From Pseudomonas sp. UBA6562 (lineage in GTDB: Bacteria > Pseudomonadota > Gammaproteobacteria > Pseudomonadales > Pseudomonadaceae), in the NCBI RefSeq assembly GCF_002434265.1, contig NZ_DJJS01000007.1, positions 562,775-626,774 of the forward strand: a DNA stretch of 64,000 nt. The letters are read 5' to 3'. Shown here piece by piece: positions 35,801 to 42,948 of this stretch (within the stretch, counting starts at the first letter, position 1; each line of letters opens with the position of its first letter). The position numbers and the translations under genes are program-made. The notes beneath the pieces were generated by a model. It saw only the letters and a list, made by a program, of their open reading frames with translations, was not told where the DNA came from and ran no database searches.

Positions 35801-36496
35801 CGCATCGAGGTAACCCTGGGTGACGGCCTCGACCGCCAAGGTCTTTTGCAGCTCGCCCTTGACGTCCAGTTGCAGGTGCAGCGGTTTGCCGTCAACTGGC
35901 GGCAACTGCACGTTGCCGCTCAACTGCAAGGGCCAGTCGCCATTGGGCGTCACCAGGCCTTGCAGCTCGGCGTGCAAGTCCTCGCGCTGCACCTGCAGGC
36001 GGTCGATGCGCAAGCCTTGGGCAGTCCAGTGTGCGGCCAGTTGCAGATCGCCCAACAGGTCGTTGCCGTCAAGGCGCAACTGGCCCACCTGCAACTCACC
36101 CAGCTCGATGGACAACGGCAGGTCCAAGTTCGGCAGCTGGAGCGGGCCGCTGTCCGGGTCGGGCTCACTGGGGGCGAAAGCCATGTCGATGCGCTGGGCT
36201 TGCAGACGGTCGATGCACAGCGCCGAGCGCAGCAGACAGGCCGGCGTCCAGTCCAGTTGCGGCGCTTGCACGACGACGCGATGCTTGCCGTCGTCCCATA
36301 CCAGTTCACGCGCCTGCCAGTGGCCGCCGAGGTGGCCTTGGAAATCGCTGACCTGCAAGCCGGGCACTCGATCCAACGCCCAGCGACTGCCGCTTTGGCT
36401 GCCGAGCACCACGGCCAGGATGACAATCACCATCAGCAACAGCGCGGCGATCACCAATGCGCCGATCTTCACACCTTTCTTCACCCCTGCCCTCAC
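32810..36496 (-). CDS. tamB: Translocation and assembly module subunit TamB
   Basis: The protein has 1228 residues. It starts with GTG at 36496, overlapping the tamA stop (GTGA); a second GTG four codons later has a better ribosome site and is possible. An N-terminal signal-anchor helix (GALVIAALLLMVIVILAVVL) is followed by a very long beta-taco (AsmA/DUF490-like) region and the C-terminal DUF490 domain (SYLVLGRPLGNTGEDN, LYKLSKKVYVEAASGVASSL-type end, final Phe as in outer-membrane strands). TamB bridges the periplasm and works with TamA in outer-membrane protein assembly and lipid transport. It is co-transcribed with tamA. Confidence 0.93.
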   Translation of the reverse strand: MRAGVKKGVKIGALVIAALLLMVIVILAVVLGSQSGSRWALDRVPGLQVSDFQGHLGGHWQARELVWDDGKHRVVVQAPQLDWTPACLLRSALCIDRLQAQRIDMAFAPSEPDPDSGPLQLPNLDLPLSIELGELQVGQLRLDGNDLLGDLQLAAHWTAQGLRIDRLQVQREDLHAELQGLVTPNGDWPLQLSGNVQLPPVDGKPLHLQLDVKGELQKTLAVEAVTQGYLDATLTGQVQALAEHLPATVQIRSQAFKPSQALPDTLQFNDLQLDAHGDLQEGFALSGSASLPADKGPIALALMGRADAKGAQLKALDLTASEQQRLNLQANADWQKGFKADARLDWLDFPWLRLYPLEQAPQVTLKRFKAQVNYVDGNYSGRFDGDLDGPAGAFNLASPFEGDLTQVRLPKLALKAGQGKAAGSVALRFADVLAWDVDLQLSALDPAYWVAELPGTLAGPLRSKGQMKDQHLDLDAQLDLKGRLRGQPAMLKVDAQGAGERWTLGALAIQLGANSIKGSGSLEQRLAGRIDLDLPRLGQLWPGLQGQANGRLDVAGTLDAPQGSLKVLGVGLAQDANRIQRLDLAANLDKNQRAVVDLKATQIHAGDTALGTLVANGKGTSAQQAVTLGLDGPQLKLDLALDGVMAKGDWRGRLSSGRVQAGGQDWRLQGPAGVKRLASGQLDLGAHCWRSGQASLCGDDQRLAPDPRIRYHLKQFPLQSLAQWMPKDFAWKGLLNADVNLDVPASGPKGTVRVDASGGTLSLRDNDRWIDFPYQALRVDSTLAPRQVDTQLTFQGNRLGALTLNARIDPVATNKPLSGDFNLRGLDVAVARPFAPMVERLAGQLNGSGRISGTLLAPLVNGNVTLSGGEVSGPELPLSLQDLSIQAAIAGEQVQLDGRWRSGETGRGQIGGQITWGQALGVDVRVQGQQLPVTVEPYATLDVAPDLNIRLIDDKLAIVGKVQVPKGDITIRQLPPSTVKVSDDTVIVGEQTAEGKPPMAMAMDIDVEVGREKLAFSGFGLTANLKGRVHIGDNMDTRGELNLADGRYRAYGQRLTIRRARLLFAGPIAQPYLDIEAIRQVDDVTAGIRLTGNAEQPTATVFAEPAMSQEQALSYLVLGRPLGNTGEDNNMLAQAALGLGLAGSAGLTGGLATRLGIEDFQLDTEGSGDTTSVVASGNLTERLSLRYGVGVFEPANTIALRYKLSKKVYVEAASGVASSLDIFYKRDF

Positions 36497-38244
36497 AGTT
36501 CCGGCCCCATCGAGAAGTGCAGGCGGATGCCGCCGTCGTCGTCCAGCGCTTTGGCCAGGTCAAGGCGCAGCGGCCCGATCGGCGACACCCAGCGCACGCC
36601 GAAGCCGACACCGGTCTTGAGGTTGGGCAGGTCCAGGGTATTGAAGGCATTGCCCTGATCGATGAAGGTCGCCACGCGCCATTTCTCCGTCAGCGAATAT
36701 TGGTACTCGGCGCTGGCCGCGACCATGTAACGCCCGCCGATACGGTCGCCGTCGCTGTTTTTCGGCGACAGCGTCTGATAGTCGTAACCGCGCACGCTCT
36801 GATCGCCACCGGCGAAGAAGCGCAACGAGGGCGGCACGTTGTTGCTATAGCTGTTGGTGGCGCTGCCGCCGAACTGCACGCGACCGAGCAGGCGGTGGTT
36901 CTGCGCCACCGTGGTCAGGCCCTTGAGGGTGACGTTGCCGTACAGCAGGTTGGTGTCCGAACCCAGCCCTTCCTTGGCCACCTTGGTGTCGAACTGCACG
37001 CGGTAGCCGTTGTGCGGATCGATGCGGTTGTCGCTGCGCAGATAGGCATAGCTGACGCCGGGCATCAGCAGGTTGCTCAGGCCCGAGTCGTCGCCGAGCT
37101 TGTATTCCTCGCGCTGGTACTTGAGCGAGATGACCCGCTGCCAGCCGCTGGGCAGCTTGCTGTGCCATTCGGGCCCGACGGTGAGCAGCTTGCTGAGGGT
37201 ATCGGTGCCAGCGATCTCTTCGTTCTGGTAGCCGCCGGCAAAACGCAGCTTGTCGGTGAGCGGCGGGTCGAGCGGCACGTCGTACCACAGGCCGACGTTC
37301 TGCCGAGGCGCGGACAGTTCGGTTTCCCACCCGTAGCTGTGCCCCTGCGGGTTGACCCAGTGGCGCGTCCAGTTGGCCTTGCCGCGCGGCCCGACGTCGG
37401 TGGAATAGCCCAGACCCAGGCCCAAGGTGCGCGGCTTGCGGGTTTCCAGATTGACCGCCACCGGCACCTGTTCGCCGACCGCCGCCGTGGGCGCGGCATC
37501 CACGCGCACCCCTTCGAAATAACCGCTGGACTGCAAGTCGTTGGTGAGCTCGGCGATCAGCTCGGAATCGTAGGGCGTGCCGGGTTTGAAGCCGACCATG
37601 CGCTGCAGCAGGTCGTCGTCCAGCGGCGTGTCGCCGTCGAACCTCACCGCGCCCAGGCGGTAACGCGGCCCGCTCTGGTACACCAGGTCGATGTCGGCGA
37701 TGCCGGCCCGCGGGTCCACCGCCAGGCGCTGCTGGGTGAAATGGCCGCTGAAGAAGCCATAGCGCGACGCCTGGTTTTCGATCAGTTGCTTGGCGCTTTC
37801 GTAATAGCCGTGGTTGAGCGGCTGGCCCGCGCGCAACAGCTTGCCGTCGGGCACGCGAAAAGCCGTCATTTCGCTGGCCGGGCCTTCGACGCGCAGGTTG
37901 ACGTTGCGCAGCCGCACCGGCTCGCCGGGCACGATCGACAGCACCAGACGCGGCGCTTGCTCGGCCGTGGCCGGCGGTTGCACCTCGGAGGCGATCTGCG
38001 CCTGATAGTAGCCCAGCGCCTGTGCGGCCTTGCGCGCCTGCTCCTCGGCACCGCGACTGAAACGCAGCAAGGCGTCCTCGTCCCGGTCGCCCAGGCTGCC
38101 GACATAGCCCTCGACATTGGCCTTGAGCGCCTTGTTGGCCGGTTTGACCCGCACCACCAATTCGCTCTGACCCCACGCGCTGAAACTGGCGACCCAGATG
38201 ATCAGGCCCCAGGTAACTCTTCCTGAATACGTCATGCGCGGCAT
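36493..38244 (-). CDS. tamA: Translocation and assembly module subunit TamA (Omp85 family)
   Basis: The protein has 583 residues, close to E. coli TamA (577). A signal peptide is present (WGLIIWVASFSAWGQ), then three POTRA domains (about residues 25-265) and a 16-strand Omp85 barrel. The lid motif FFAGGDQSVRGYDYQTLSPK is the conserved (V/I)RGY element, and the end RLHFSMGPEL is a typical last strand. The first ATG at 38244 and a second ATG three codons later are both possible; neither has a clear ribosome site. It is translationally coupled to tamB, which is diagnostic for the TAM system. Confidence 0.94.
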   Translation of the reverse strand: MPRMTYSGRVTWGLIIWVASFSAWGQSELVVRVKPANKALKANVEGYVGSLGDRDEDALLRFSRGAEEQARKAAQALGYYQAQIASEVQPPATAEQAPRLVLSIVPGEPVRLRNVNLRVEGPASEMTAFRVPDGKLLRAGQPLNHGYYESAKQLIENQASRYGFFSGHFTQQRLAVDPRAGIADIDLVYQSGPRYRLGAVRFDGDTPLDDDLLQRMVGFKPGTPYDSELIAELTNDLQSSGYFEGVRVDAAPTAAVGEQVPVAVNLETRKPRTLGLGLGYSTDVGPRGKANWTRHWVNPQGHSYGWETELSAPRQNVGLWYDVPLDPPLTDKLRFAGGYQNEEIAGTDTLSKLLTVGPEWHSKLPSGWQRVISLKYQREEYKLGDDSGLSNLLMPGVSYAYLRSDNRIDPHNGYRVQFDTKVAKEGLGSDTNLLYGNVTLKGLTTVAQNHRLLGRVQFGGSATNSYSNNVPPSLRFFAGGDQSVRGYDYQTLSPKNSDGDRIGGRYMVAASAEYQYSLTEKWRVATFIDQGNAFNTLDLPNLKTGVGFGVRWVSPIGPLRLDLAKALDDDGGIRLHFSMGPEL

Positions 38245-38286
38245 GCTACCAGAGGCCAGTGTCGATGAAAGCGCTTTGCGGTGGAT

Positions 38287-38931
38287 TCATGTCGGTAAGA
38301 CCTGCGACGAGGTCGGTGCCGGATGGAAGAACACCTGCTCGCTGACCGGCCCCACTGCCACTTCGCCCAGCATCTGATAACCCTGACCTTGCAGGAACAG
38401 CATCGCGTGAGGGTTGCTGGTGTTGAGCACCACACCTTCGGTGTTGGGATCTTCGGCGCACCAGTCGTGCACCACCTGCAACAGCTTGTTGGCGTACTGC
38501 TCGCCCTGGAAATGCGGATGGATGCCCAGCAGCGGCAGCACGTGCACCTGATCGGTAGGCAGCCAGGTGGACAGCGCACCTTGGTAGTCCAAATAGCGTC
38601 GGGTGCTGCGCAGCCCCGCACCGAGGATCATGCGCAGGCGCCAGACCCAGCTGTCGGCCACCCCTAGACGGCGCTGCGGCGGGACGATCAGTGCGACGGC
38701 CACCAGGCGGTCCTGTTCCAGCAGGCCAATGGCGGGCAGGTTGAAGTTGAAGTGCTGACGCACCCACTCCTTGATCACCACGCGCAGCCTGCGCTCGTAA
38801 CCGGCGCGTTTGGCGTCGAACAGGTAGGTGTAGGTGGGTTCGGGCGCATAGGCCTGGAACAGCAGCGTGCGCACCTCGCGGGCAAAGCCGCTGTCGAGCA
38901 TGCAAACCTGCGTGGCAGACGGGGTCGTCAT
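38287..38931 (-). CDS. GNAT-family acetyltransferase
   Basis: The protein has 214 residues. Its fold matches GNAT: a long N-terminal region, then the core strands LVAVALIVPPQ, VHVLPLLGIHPHFQGEQYAN (with an acetyl-CoA loop of the Q-x-x-G/A type, though not the textbook RxxGxG/A) and GVVLNTSNPHAMLFLQGQGY near the end. AGGAG lies upstream of the ATG at 38931, at a rather long distance. It is 42 bp upstream of tamA on the same strand and could be co-transcribed. The substrate is unknown. Confidence 0.75.
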   Translation of the reverse strand: MTTPSATQVCMLDSGFAREVRTLLFQAYAPEPTYTYLFDAKRAGYERRLRVVIKEWVRQHFNFNLPAIGLLEQDRLVAVALIVPPQRRLGVADSWVWRLRMILGAGLRSTRRYLDYQGALSTWLPTDQVHVLPLLGIHPHFQGEQYANKLLQVVHDWCAEDPNTEGVVLNTSNPHAMLFLQGQGYQMLGEVAVGPVSEQVFFHPAPTSSQVLPT

Positions 38932-39068
38932 GGGCGATGGAACTCCTGGAGTGGGCGTTTAGCCTTGGAGGGGCGCCGCTTCGCTTCGTTCACCGCCGGC
39001 CGAGCACGCTGGTGATCGAGGGCGCAGTCCGCTAGCATCCGGCTTTTGACCAGGGCCAGCGTTTCCCC

Positions 39069-39884
39069 ATGAAGATCGTCTGTTTCAACATCAATGGCCT
39101 GCGCGCGCGGCCCCATCAATTGGCCGCGCTGATCGAAAAGCACCAGCCCGACGTCATCGGCCTGCAGGAAACCAAGGTCAGCGACGAGCAGTTTCCCCTG
39201 GCCGAGGTGCAGGCGCTGGGTTACCACGTGCACTACCACGGGCAGAAAGGCCACTATGGCGTCGCCCTGCTCTCGCGCCAGGCGCCGCTGGAGCTGTTCA
39301 AGGGCTTCGCGGGCGACGAAGAGGATGCGCAGCGGCGCTTCATCTGGGGCACCTTCGCCGACGCCAACGGCATGCCGATCACCATCATGAACGGCTATTT
39401 CCCCCAAGGGGAAAGCCGCGACCACCCCACCAAGTTTCCGGCCAAGCAGCGTTTCTACAGCGATCTGCAAGCGCTGCTCGAAAGCCGTTTCAGCAACGAG
39501 CAACCGCTGATCCTCATGGGCGACCTGAACATCTCGCCGCAGGATTGCGACATCGGCATCGGCCCGGACAGCGTCAAGCGTTGGCTCAAGGCCGGCAAAT
39601 GCAGTTTCCTGCCCGAAGAGCGCGAGTGGCTGGCGCGCCTGAAGAGCTGGGGCCTGACCGACAGCTTCCGCCATCTGCACCCCGAAGTGGACGACCGCTT
39701 CAGCTGGTTCGACTACCGCAGCCGTGGCTTCGAGGACACGCCCAAGCGCGGCCTGCGCATCGACCTGATCATGGCGTCCAATGGCTTGCTGCCCCGGGTC
39801 AAGGATGCGGGAGTGGATTACGCGCTACGCGCGATGGAAAAGCCTTCGGACCATGCGCCGATCTGGTTGGAACTGGAAGACTGA
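39069..39884 (+). CDS. xthA: Exodeoxyribonuclease III
   Basis: The protein has 271 residues, the usual length. It is an endonuclease/exonuclease/phosphatase fold with all catalytic marks: NINGLRARP, the metal-binding Glu in GLQETKV, GDLNISPQDCDIGI (catalytic Asp and Asn), GLRIDLIMAS and the C-terminal SDHAPIW (Asp-His pair). It acts at abasic sites in base-excision repair and as a 3'-5' exonuclease on duplex DNA. The ATG at 39069 lacks a clear ribosome site. It is monocistronic, divergent from the GNAT gene and convergent with sodC. Confidence 0.95.
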   Translation: MKIVCFNINGLRARPHQLAALIEKHQPDVIGLQETKVSDEQFPLAEVQALGYHVHYHGQKGHYGVALLSRQAPLELFKGFAGDEEDAQRRFIWGTFADANGMPITIMNGYFPQGESRDHPTKFPAKQRFYSDLQALLESRFSNEQPLILMGDLNISPQDCDIGIGPDSVKRWLKAGKCSFLPEEREWLARLKSWGLTDSFRHLHPEVDDRFSWFDYRSRGFEDTPKRGLRIDLIMASNGLLPRVKDAGVDYALRAMEKPSDHAPIWLELED

Positions 39885-40061
39885 GTCCGATCGGGTTGGG
39901 ATTCTGGGGTCCCAGCCAGGTGCTTGAAGACCGCCCCTGATGGAGCGGCCGGTTCGGCGTTCCGATCAGCGACGATGGCCTGCGTAGCAGACCCGATGGC
40001 TACGACAGGTTTCCACGGGATGCTCAGCAGTGAGTGAGACAGTGCGGCATCGTCGCCCATC

Positions 40062-40091
40062 GCGGCTAAAGCCGCTCCAACGTTGGAGCGG
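40062..40091. repeat. REP-like inverted repeats between xthA and sodC
   Basis: GCGGC-TAAA-GCCGC (40062-40075) is followed by and overlaps a perfect 20-base palindrome, CCGCTCCAACGTTGGAGCGG (40072-40091). The first unit resembles the P. putida REP core (a variant of TCGCGGGTAAACCCGCTCC). These structures lie at the convergent end of xthA and sodC and may end both transcripts. The rest of 39885-40103 has no gene. Confidence 0.6.
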
Positions 40092-40103
40092 CCTTGCAAG
40101 ATC

Positions 40104-40625
40104 TTACTTGACCACACCGCACGCCATGCGCGCACCGCCGCCGCCGAGTTTTTCCGGGTGGTCGCTGTGGTTGTCGCCGCCGGCGTGGACCATCAGCGCG
40201 TGGCCTTTGAAATCGTCGGCTTTCAAGCGCGGCGCCAGTACCGGGTAGGTGGCCTTGCCGTCGGCACCGACGTACAGCGCCGGCAGGTCGCCGCGGTGGC
40301 CGGTGTCGTCGTAAGGGCCTTTGTGCGCGTTGGTGGTGTCCGGGTCCCAGTGGCCGCCGGCGGCCCCGGCGGGCACGGTCTTGCCGTTGTCCTGGGAGGG
40401 GTCGCAGGAAGCGTTCTGGTGCAGGTGGAAGCCATGTACGCCGGGTGGCAGGTCTTTCAGATCCGGGGTCAGCAACGCGCCGTACTTGTTCTGTTCGATG
40501 GTGACGGTGCCGATCGACTTGCCCGCGCCATCAGGGCCGGCGAGCTTGAGCTCGACCGTCTGGGCGGCCTGGGCCAGGCCTGCGCTGGCCAACAGTGCGG
40601 TCATGAGAAGTGCTTTGGCTTTCAT
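40104..40625 (-). CDS. sodC: Periplasmic Cu/Zn superoxide dismutase
   Basis: The protein has 173 residues from the ATG at 40625, with AAGGAG eight bases before it; the longer upstream reading is unsupported. It has a signal peptide (MKAKALLMTALLASAGLAQA). Copper and zinc ligands are in HGFHLHQNASCDPS, GGHWDPDTTNAHKGPYDDTGHRG and GHALMVHAGGDNHSDHPE. The two cysteines (NASCDPS and ARMACGVV) form the conserved disulphide. It removes superoxide in the periplasm. It is monocistronic, downstream of the FecI/FecR pair but with its own ribosome site and a 150 bp gap. Confidence 0.93.
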   Translation of the reverse strand: MKAKALLMTALLASAGLAQAAQTVELKLAGPDGAGKSIGTVTIEQNKYGALLTPDLKDLPPGVHGFHLHQNASCDPSQDNGKTVPAGAAGGHWDPDTTNAHKGPYDDTGHRGDLPALYVGADGKATYPVLAPRLKADDFKGHALMVHAGGDNHSDHPEKLGGGGARMACGVVK

Positions 40626-40776
40626 CTGGGTGTCTCCTTGGCATCGAAAAGGTGGGATCGTTCCTTGTACGGCAAGCCGGCGAACCGCCTGCGTGTCAGA
40701 TGGGACTGCATCGGCGCGCTGCGATTCCATCGTGCCACAGCTTGTAATACTTAAGCCGTCGAACGCGACCGGCACC

Positions 40777-41724
40777 TCAGGCGGGCTGCGCGCGCGCACT
40801 CAGGGTCACCCAGTAGCGTGTGCGGTACTGCACCCGTAGCGGTAGGCTGGCGGCCAGCAAGGCCAGGATGCGGTCGGTATCGTCGAGCGTGAAGGTGCCG
40901 GTGACCGCCAACCGTTCAAGGCTGGCCGGCCAGCGCAGCAGGCCCGGCCGATAACGCTGCAATTCGCGCAGGAATTGGCCCAACGGCTGGTTTTCGACGA
41001 TCAGCACACCCTGCTGCCAGCCTGGCAAGTGCGTATCGAAGGCATGCACGTTCTCAACGCCAGCCGTGCTTAGCCATGCACGCTCGCCGGCCACCAGCCG
41101 CCGTTCGCGCCCGAGCCGCGGCTGCACGCGCAGTTCGCCGCGCTGCACCGACACCAGACAGCGCTCGTCCCCATCGCGCACGCACAGGCTGGCGCCATCG
41201 GCATCGAGGTGGCCGTGCCGGGTGCTTACGCGCAAAGGCCCGCGACCGTCGAGCGCCATTTCGCCCTGAAGCATATCCACTTCGAGCAGGCTCGCGCCGT
41301 AGCGGATGTTTACCGCACTGTCCGTGTTGAGCTGCAAGCGGCTGCCATCGGCGAGCGCCAACCCTCGGCGCTCGCCGATGGCTGTGGCGAGGTCCGCGCG
41401 CCAGCGCTCGACGGGCAGTTCACGGTAGGTCAGCCAGGCCAAAGGGGCACAGGCCGCAAGGGTCAATGTCTGGCCCAACAGCTTGCGCCGTTGCGGGTCG
41501 GGGCGGTCGAGGCAACTGAGGCCGACCGGCGCCGGCACCTGGGCGAATCGGCGGCGCAACTGCTCGGCCCGCTGCCACAGCGCCTCGTGGGCGGCGCTGC
41601 GCGCGCGCCAGCCTTGCAGCCGGCGCTCGGCGTCGGCATCCATCTCTCCGGCATCCTGCAACGCCAGCCACTGCGCCGCCTCGCGGGCCAGGCGCCGGGC
41701 ATGGCGGTCGACGCCTGCGTTCAC
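40777..41724 (-). CDS. FecR-family anti-sigma factor
   Basis: The protein has 315 residues. The GTG at 41724 overlaps the stop of the sigma gene (GTGA), the standard FecI-FecR coupling. It has an N-terminal DUF4880 segment (REAAQWLALQDAGEMDADAERRLQGW, shown in parts), a membrane helix near residue 90 (LGQTLTLAACAPLAWLTY), the FecR periplasmic domain (LALADGSRLQLNTDSAVNIR) and a short C-terminal STN-like part (FLRELQRYRPGLLRW). It controls its sigma partner in response to a TonB receptor signal. No receptor gene is adjacent. The reading frame runs on upstream to 42306, but that part is a shadow of the sigma gene. Confidence 0.88.
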   Translation of the reverse strand: MNAGVDRHARRLAREAAQWLALQDAGEMDADAERRLQGWRARSAAHEALWQRAEQLRRRFAQVPAPVGLSCLDRPDPQRRKLLGQTLTLAACAPLAWLTYRELPVERWRADLATAIGERRGLALADGSRLQLNTDSAVNIRYGASLLEVDMLQGEMALDGRGPLRVSTRHGHLDADGASLCVRDGDERCLVSVQRGELRVQPRLGRERRLVAGERAWLSTAGVENVHAFDTHLPGWQQGVLIVENQPLGQFLRELQRYRPGLLRWPASLERLAVTGTFTLDDTDRILALLAASLPLRVQYRTRYWVTLSARAQPA

Positions 41725-42236
41725 AGGTCCACCAGCAAGCAATGCTCGTAGGCCTGGGCCATGTAGCGTTTGACGGTGCGCGAAGACACCTGCAAGCGCT
41801 CGGCGATGCTGGCGTAGTCGAGCCCTTCGAGTTGCGCCCAAAGGAACGCCCGTCGCACCGCCAGCGGCAGGCCGTCGAGCAGTTCGTCCAGCGCTTGTAG
41901 GGCTTCGAACACCAGCCAGCGCTGCTCGGCCGAAGGTGCCAGTGCTTCGGGCAAATGTTGCAGGGCCTCCAGATAAGCCCGCTCCAGACTGCGCCGCTGG
42001 TAATGGTTGACCAACAGACGCTTGCCGACGGTGAGCAAGTAGGCACGCGGCTCGCGCAAGCTCGGCAAACGGTTGCCGCGCTCTGCGGCCAGCACGCGCA
42101 TGAACGTGTCCTGGGTGAGGTCGGCCGCCGCCCAGCGGTCGCCGAGCCGCTGGCGCAGCCAGCTTTCCAGCCAACGGCTGTGGTCGCGATAGAGGGTGCT
42201 CAGGCAAGGGGACGGCGCCGCAACGGAATCGGTCAT
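41721..42236 (-). CDS. FecI-like iron-starvation ECF sigma factor
   Basis: The protein has 171 residues from the ATG at 42236. Region 2 is DLTQDTFMRVLAAE and region 4 is DYASIAERLQVSSRTVKRYM, both of FecI type. Upstream in-frame ATGs (42293, 42362) are rejected because a Fur-box-like element at 42268-42288 lies between them and the gene, so the transcript should begin downstream of it. Such sigma factors switch on a siderophore receptor when the receptor/FecR signal arrives. It overlaps fecR by four bases. No TonB receptor gene is near, so the target lies elsewhere. Confidence 0.87.
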   Translation of the reverse strand: MTDSVAAPSPCLSTLYRDHSRWLESWLRQRLGDRWAAADLTQDTFMRVLAAERGNRLPSLREPRAYLLTVGKRLLVNHYQRRSLERAYLEALQHLPEALAPSAEQRWLVFEALQALDELLDGLPLAVRRAFLWAQLEGLDYASIAERLQVSSRTVKRYMAQAYEHCLLVDL

Positions 42237-42267
42237 ACAGGGGCACGCCAGGCAGAGGAAGGATGTA

Positions 42268-42288
42268 AATGCGAGTGATTCTAATTGC
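42268..42288 (-). promoter_or_regulatory. Fur box upstream of the FecI-like sigma gene
   Basis: Read on the minus strand, the element contains AGAATCACTCGCATT, one mismatch from the right-hand part of the Fur-box form common before Pseudomonas iron-sigma genes (AGAATCATTCGCATT), preceded by GCAATT. It lies 32-52 bases before the start codon. Fur with iron would repress the sigma/FecR pair. Confidence 0.55.
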
Positions 42289-42410
42289 TTCATGACAGGC
42301 CGCCAAGCCTGAACTCGGTATCGCGCTCTATACTTGGCAGGGCTGCGCATTGCGCTCGACATCGTCCATCCCGGACACCCCTTTCACTGCCTCGGCCAAA
42401 CGGACTGACC

Positions 42411-42779
42411 ATGCATTTGCAACCTGCCATCCCCGTACTGCGCATCTTCGACGTCGACAAGGCGAAAGCCTTCTACCTGGACTTTCTCGACTTCACGCTG
42501 GACTGGGAACATCGTTTTTCCGCCGATTTGCCGCTGTATGCCCAAGTGCATCGCGACGGGCTGATCCTGCACCTCACCGAGCACTATGGAGACGCCACCC
42601 CCGGCTCCACCGTCTTCGCCTGGGTCACGGACCTGCATGCACTCGAGCAGCAGTTGCAGGCAAAGCGCTACCCCTACGCCCGCCCTACCGTAGAGCCTGT
42701 CGATTGGGGTTTGCAGATGCAGATCCGTGACCCTTTTGGTAACCTCCTGCGCCTGTGCCAACACGGCGATCAGCCCTGA
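42411..42779 (+). CDS. VOC-family (glyoxalase/bleomycin-resistance-like) protein
   Basis: The protein has 122 residues from the ATG at 42411. Two beta-alpha-beta-beta-beta modules are seen: PAIPVLRIFDVDKAKAFYLD and GLILHLTEHYGD in the first half, VFAWVTDLHALEQQLQ and MQIRDPFGNLLRLCQ in the second. The final D-PFGN-L-RLCQ motif is typical of the bleomycin-resistance-protein subgroup, whose short members bind hydrophobic ligands as dimers. The enzymatic activity, if any, is unknown. It stands alone, divergent from the sigma gene. Confidence 0.8.
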   Translation: MHLQPAIPVLRIFDVDKAKAFYLDFLDFTLDWEHRFSADLPLYAQVHRDGLILHLTEHYGDATPGSTVFAWVTDLHALEQQLQAKRYPYARPTVEPVDWGLQMQIRDPFGNLLRLCQHGDQP

Positions 42780-42948
42780 ACGCCCGACGGGCCGGGCTTT
42801 ACCCATACCGCCCGGTCCATTACCCTGGCGATCCTTCCCCCTACCGAGGTGTTCGTCCGATGCGCCATTGATGCCGCCGTCTCTCCGACGGCCAGCCTTC
42901 ACCCCCCAGCCTTGCCTTGGGGATGTCGCGGCATGAATGGACTGCTCC

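Noticed and set aside
41725..42306. Upstream extension of the FecR reading frame across the sigma gene
   Set aside because: It is the shadow of the sigma gene in another frame; GTGA coupling sets the FecR start at 41724.
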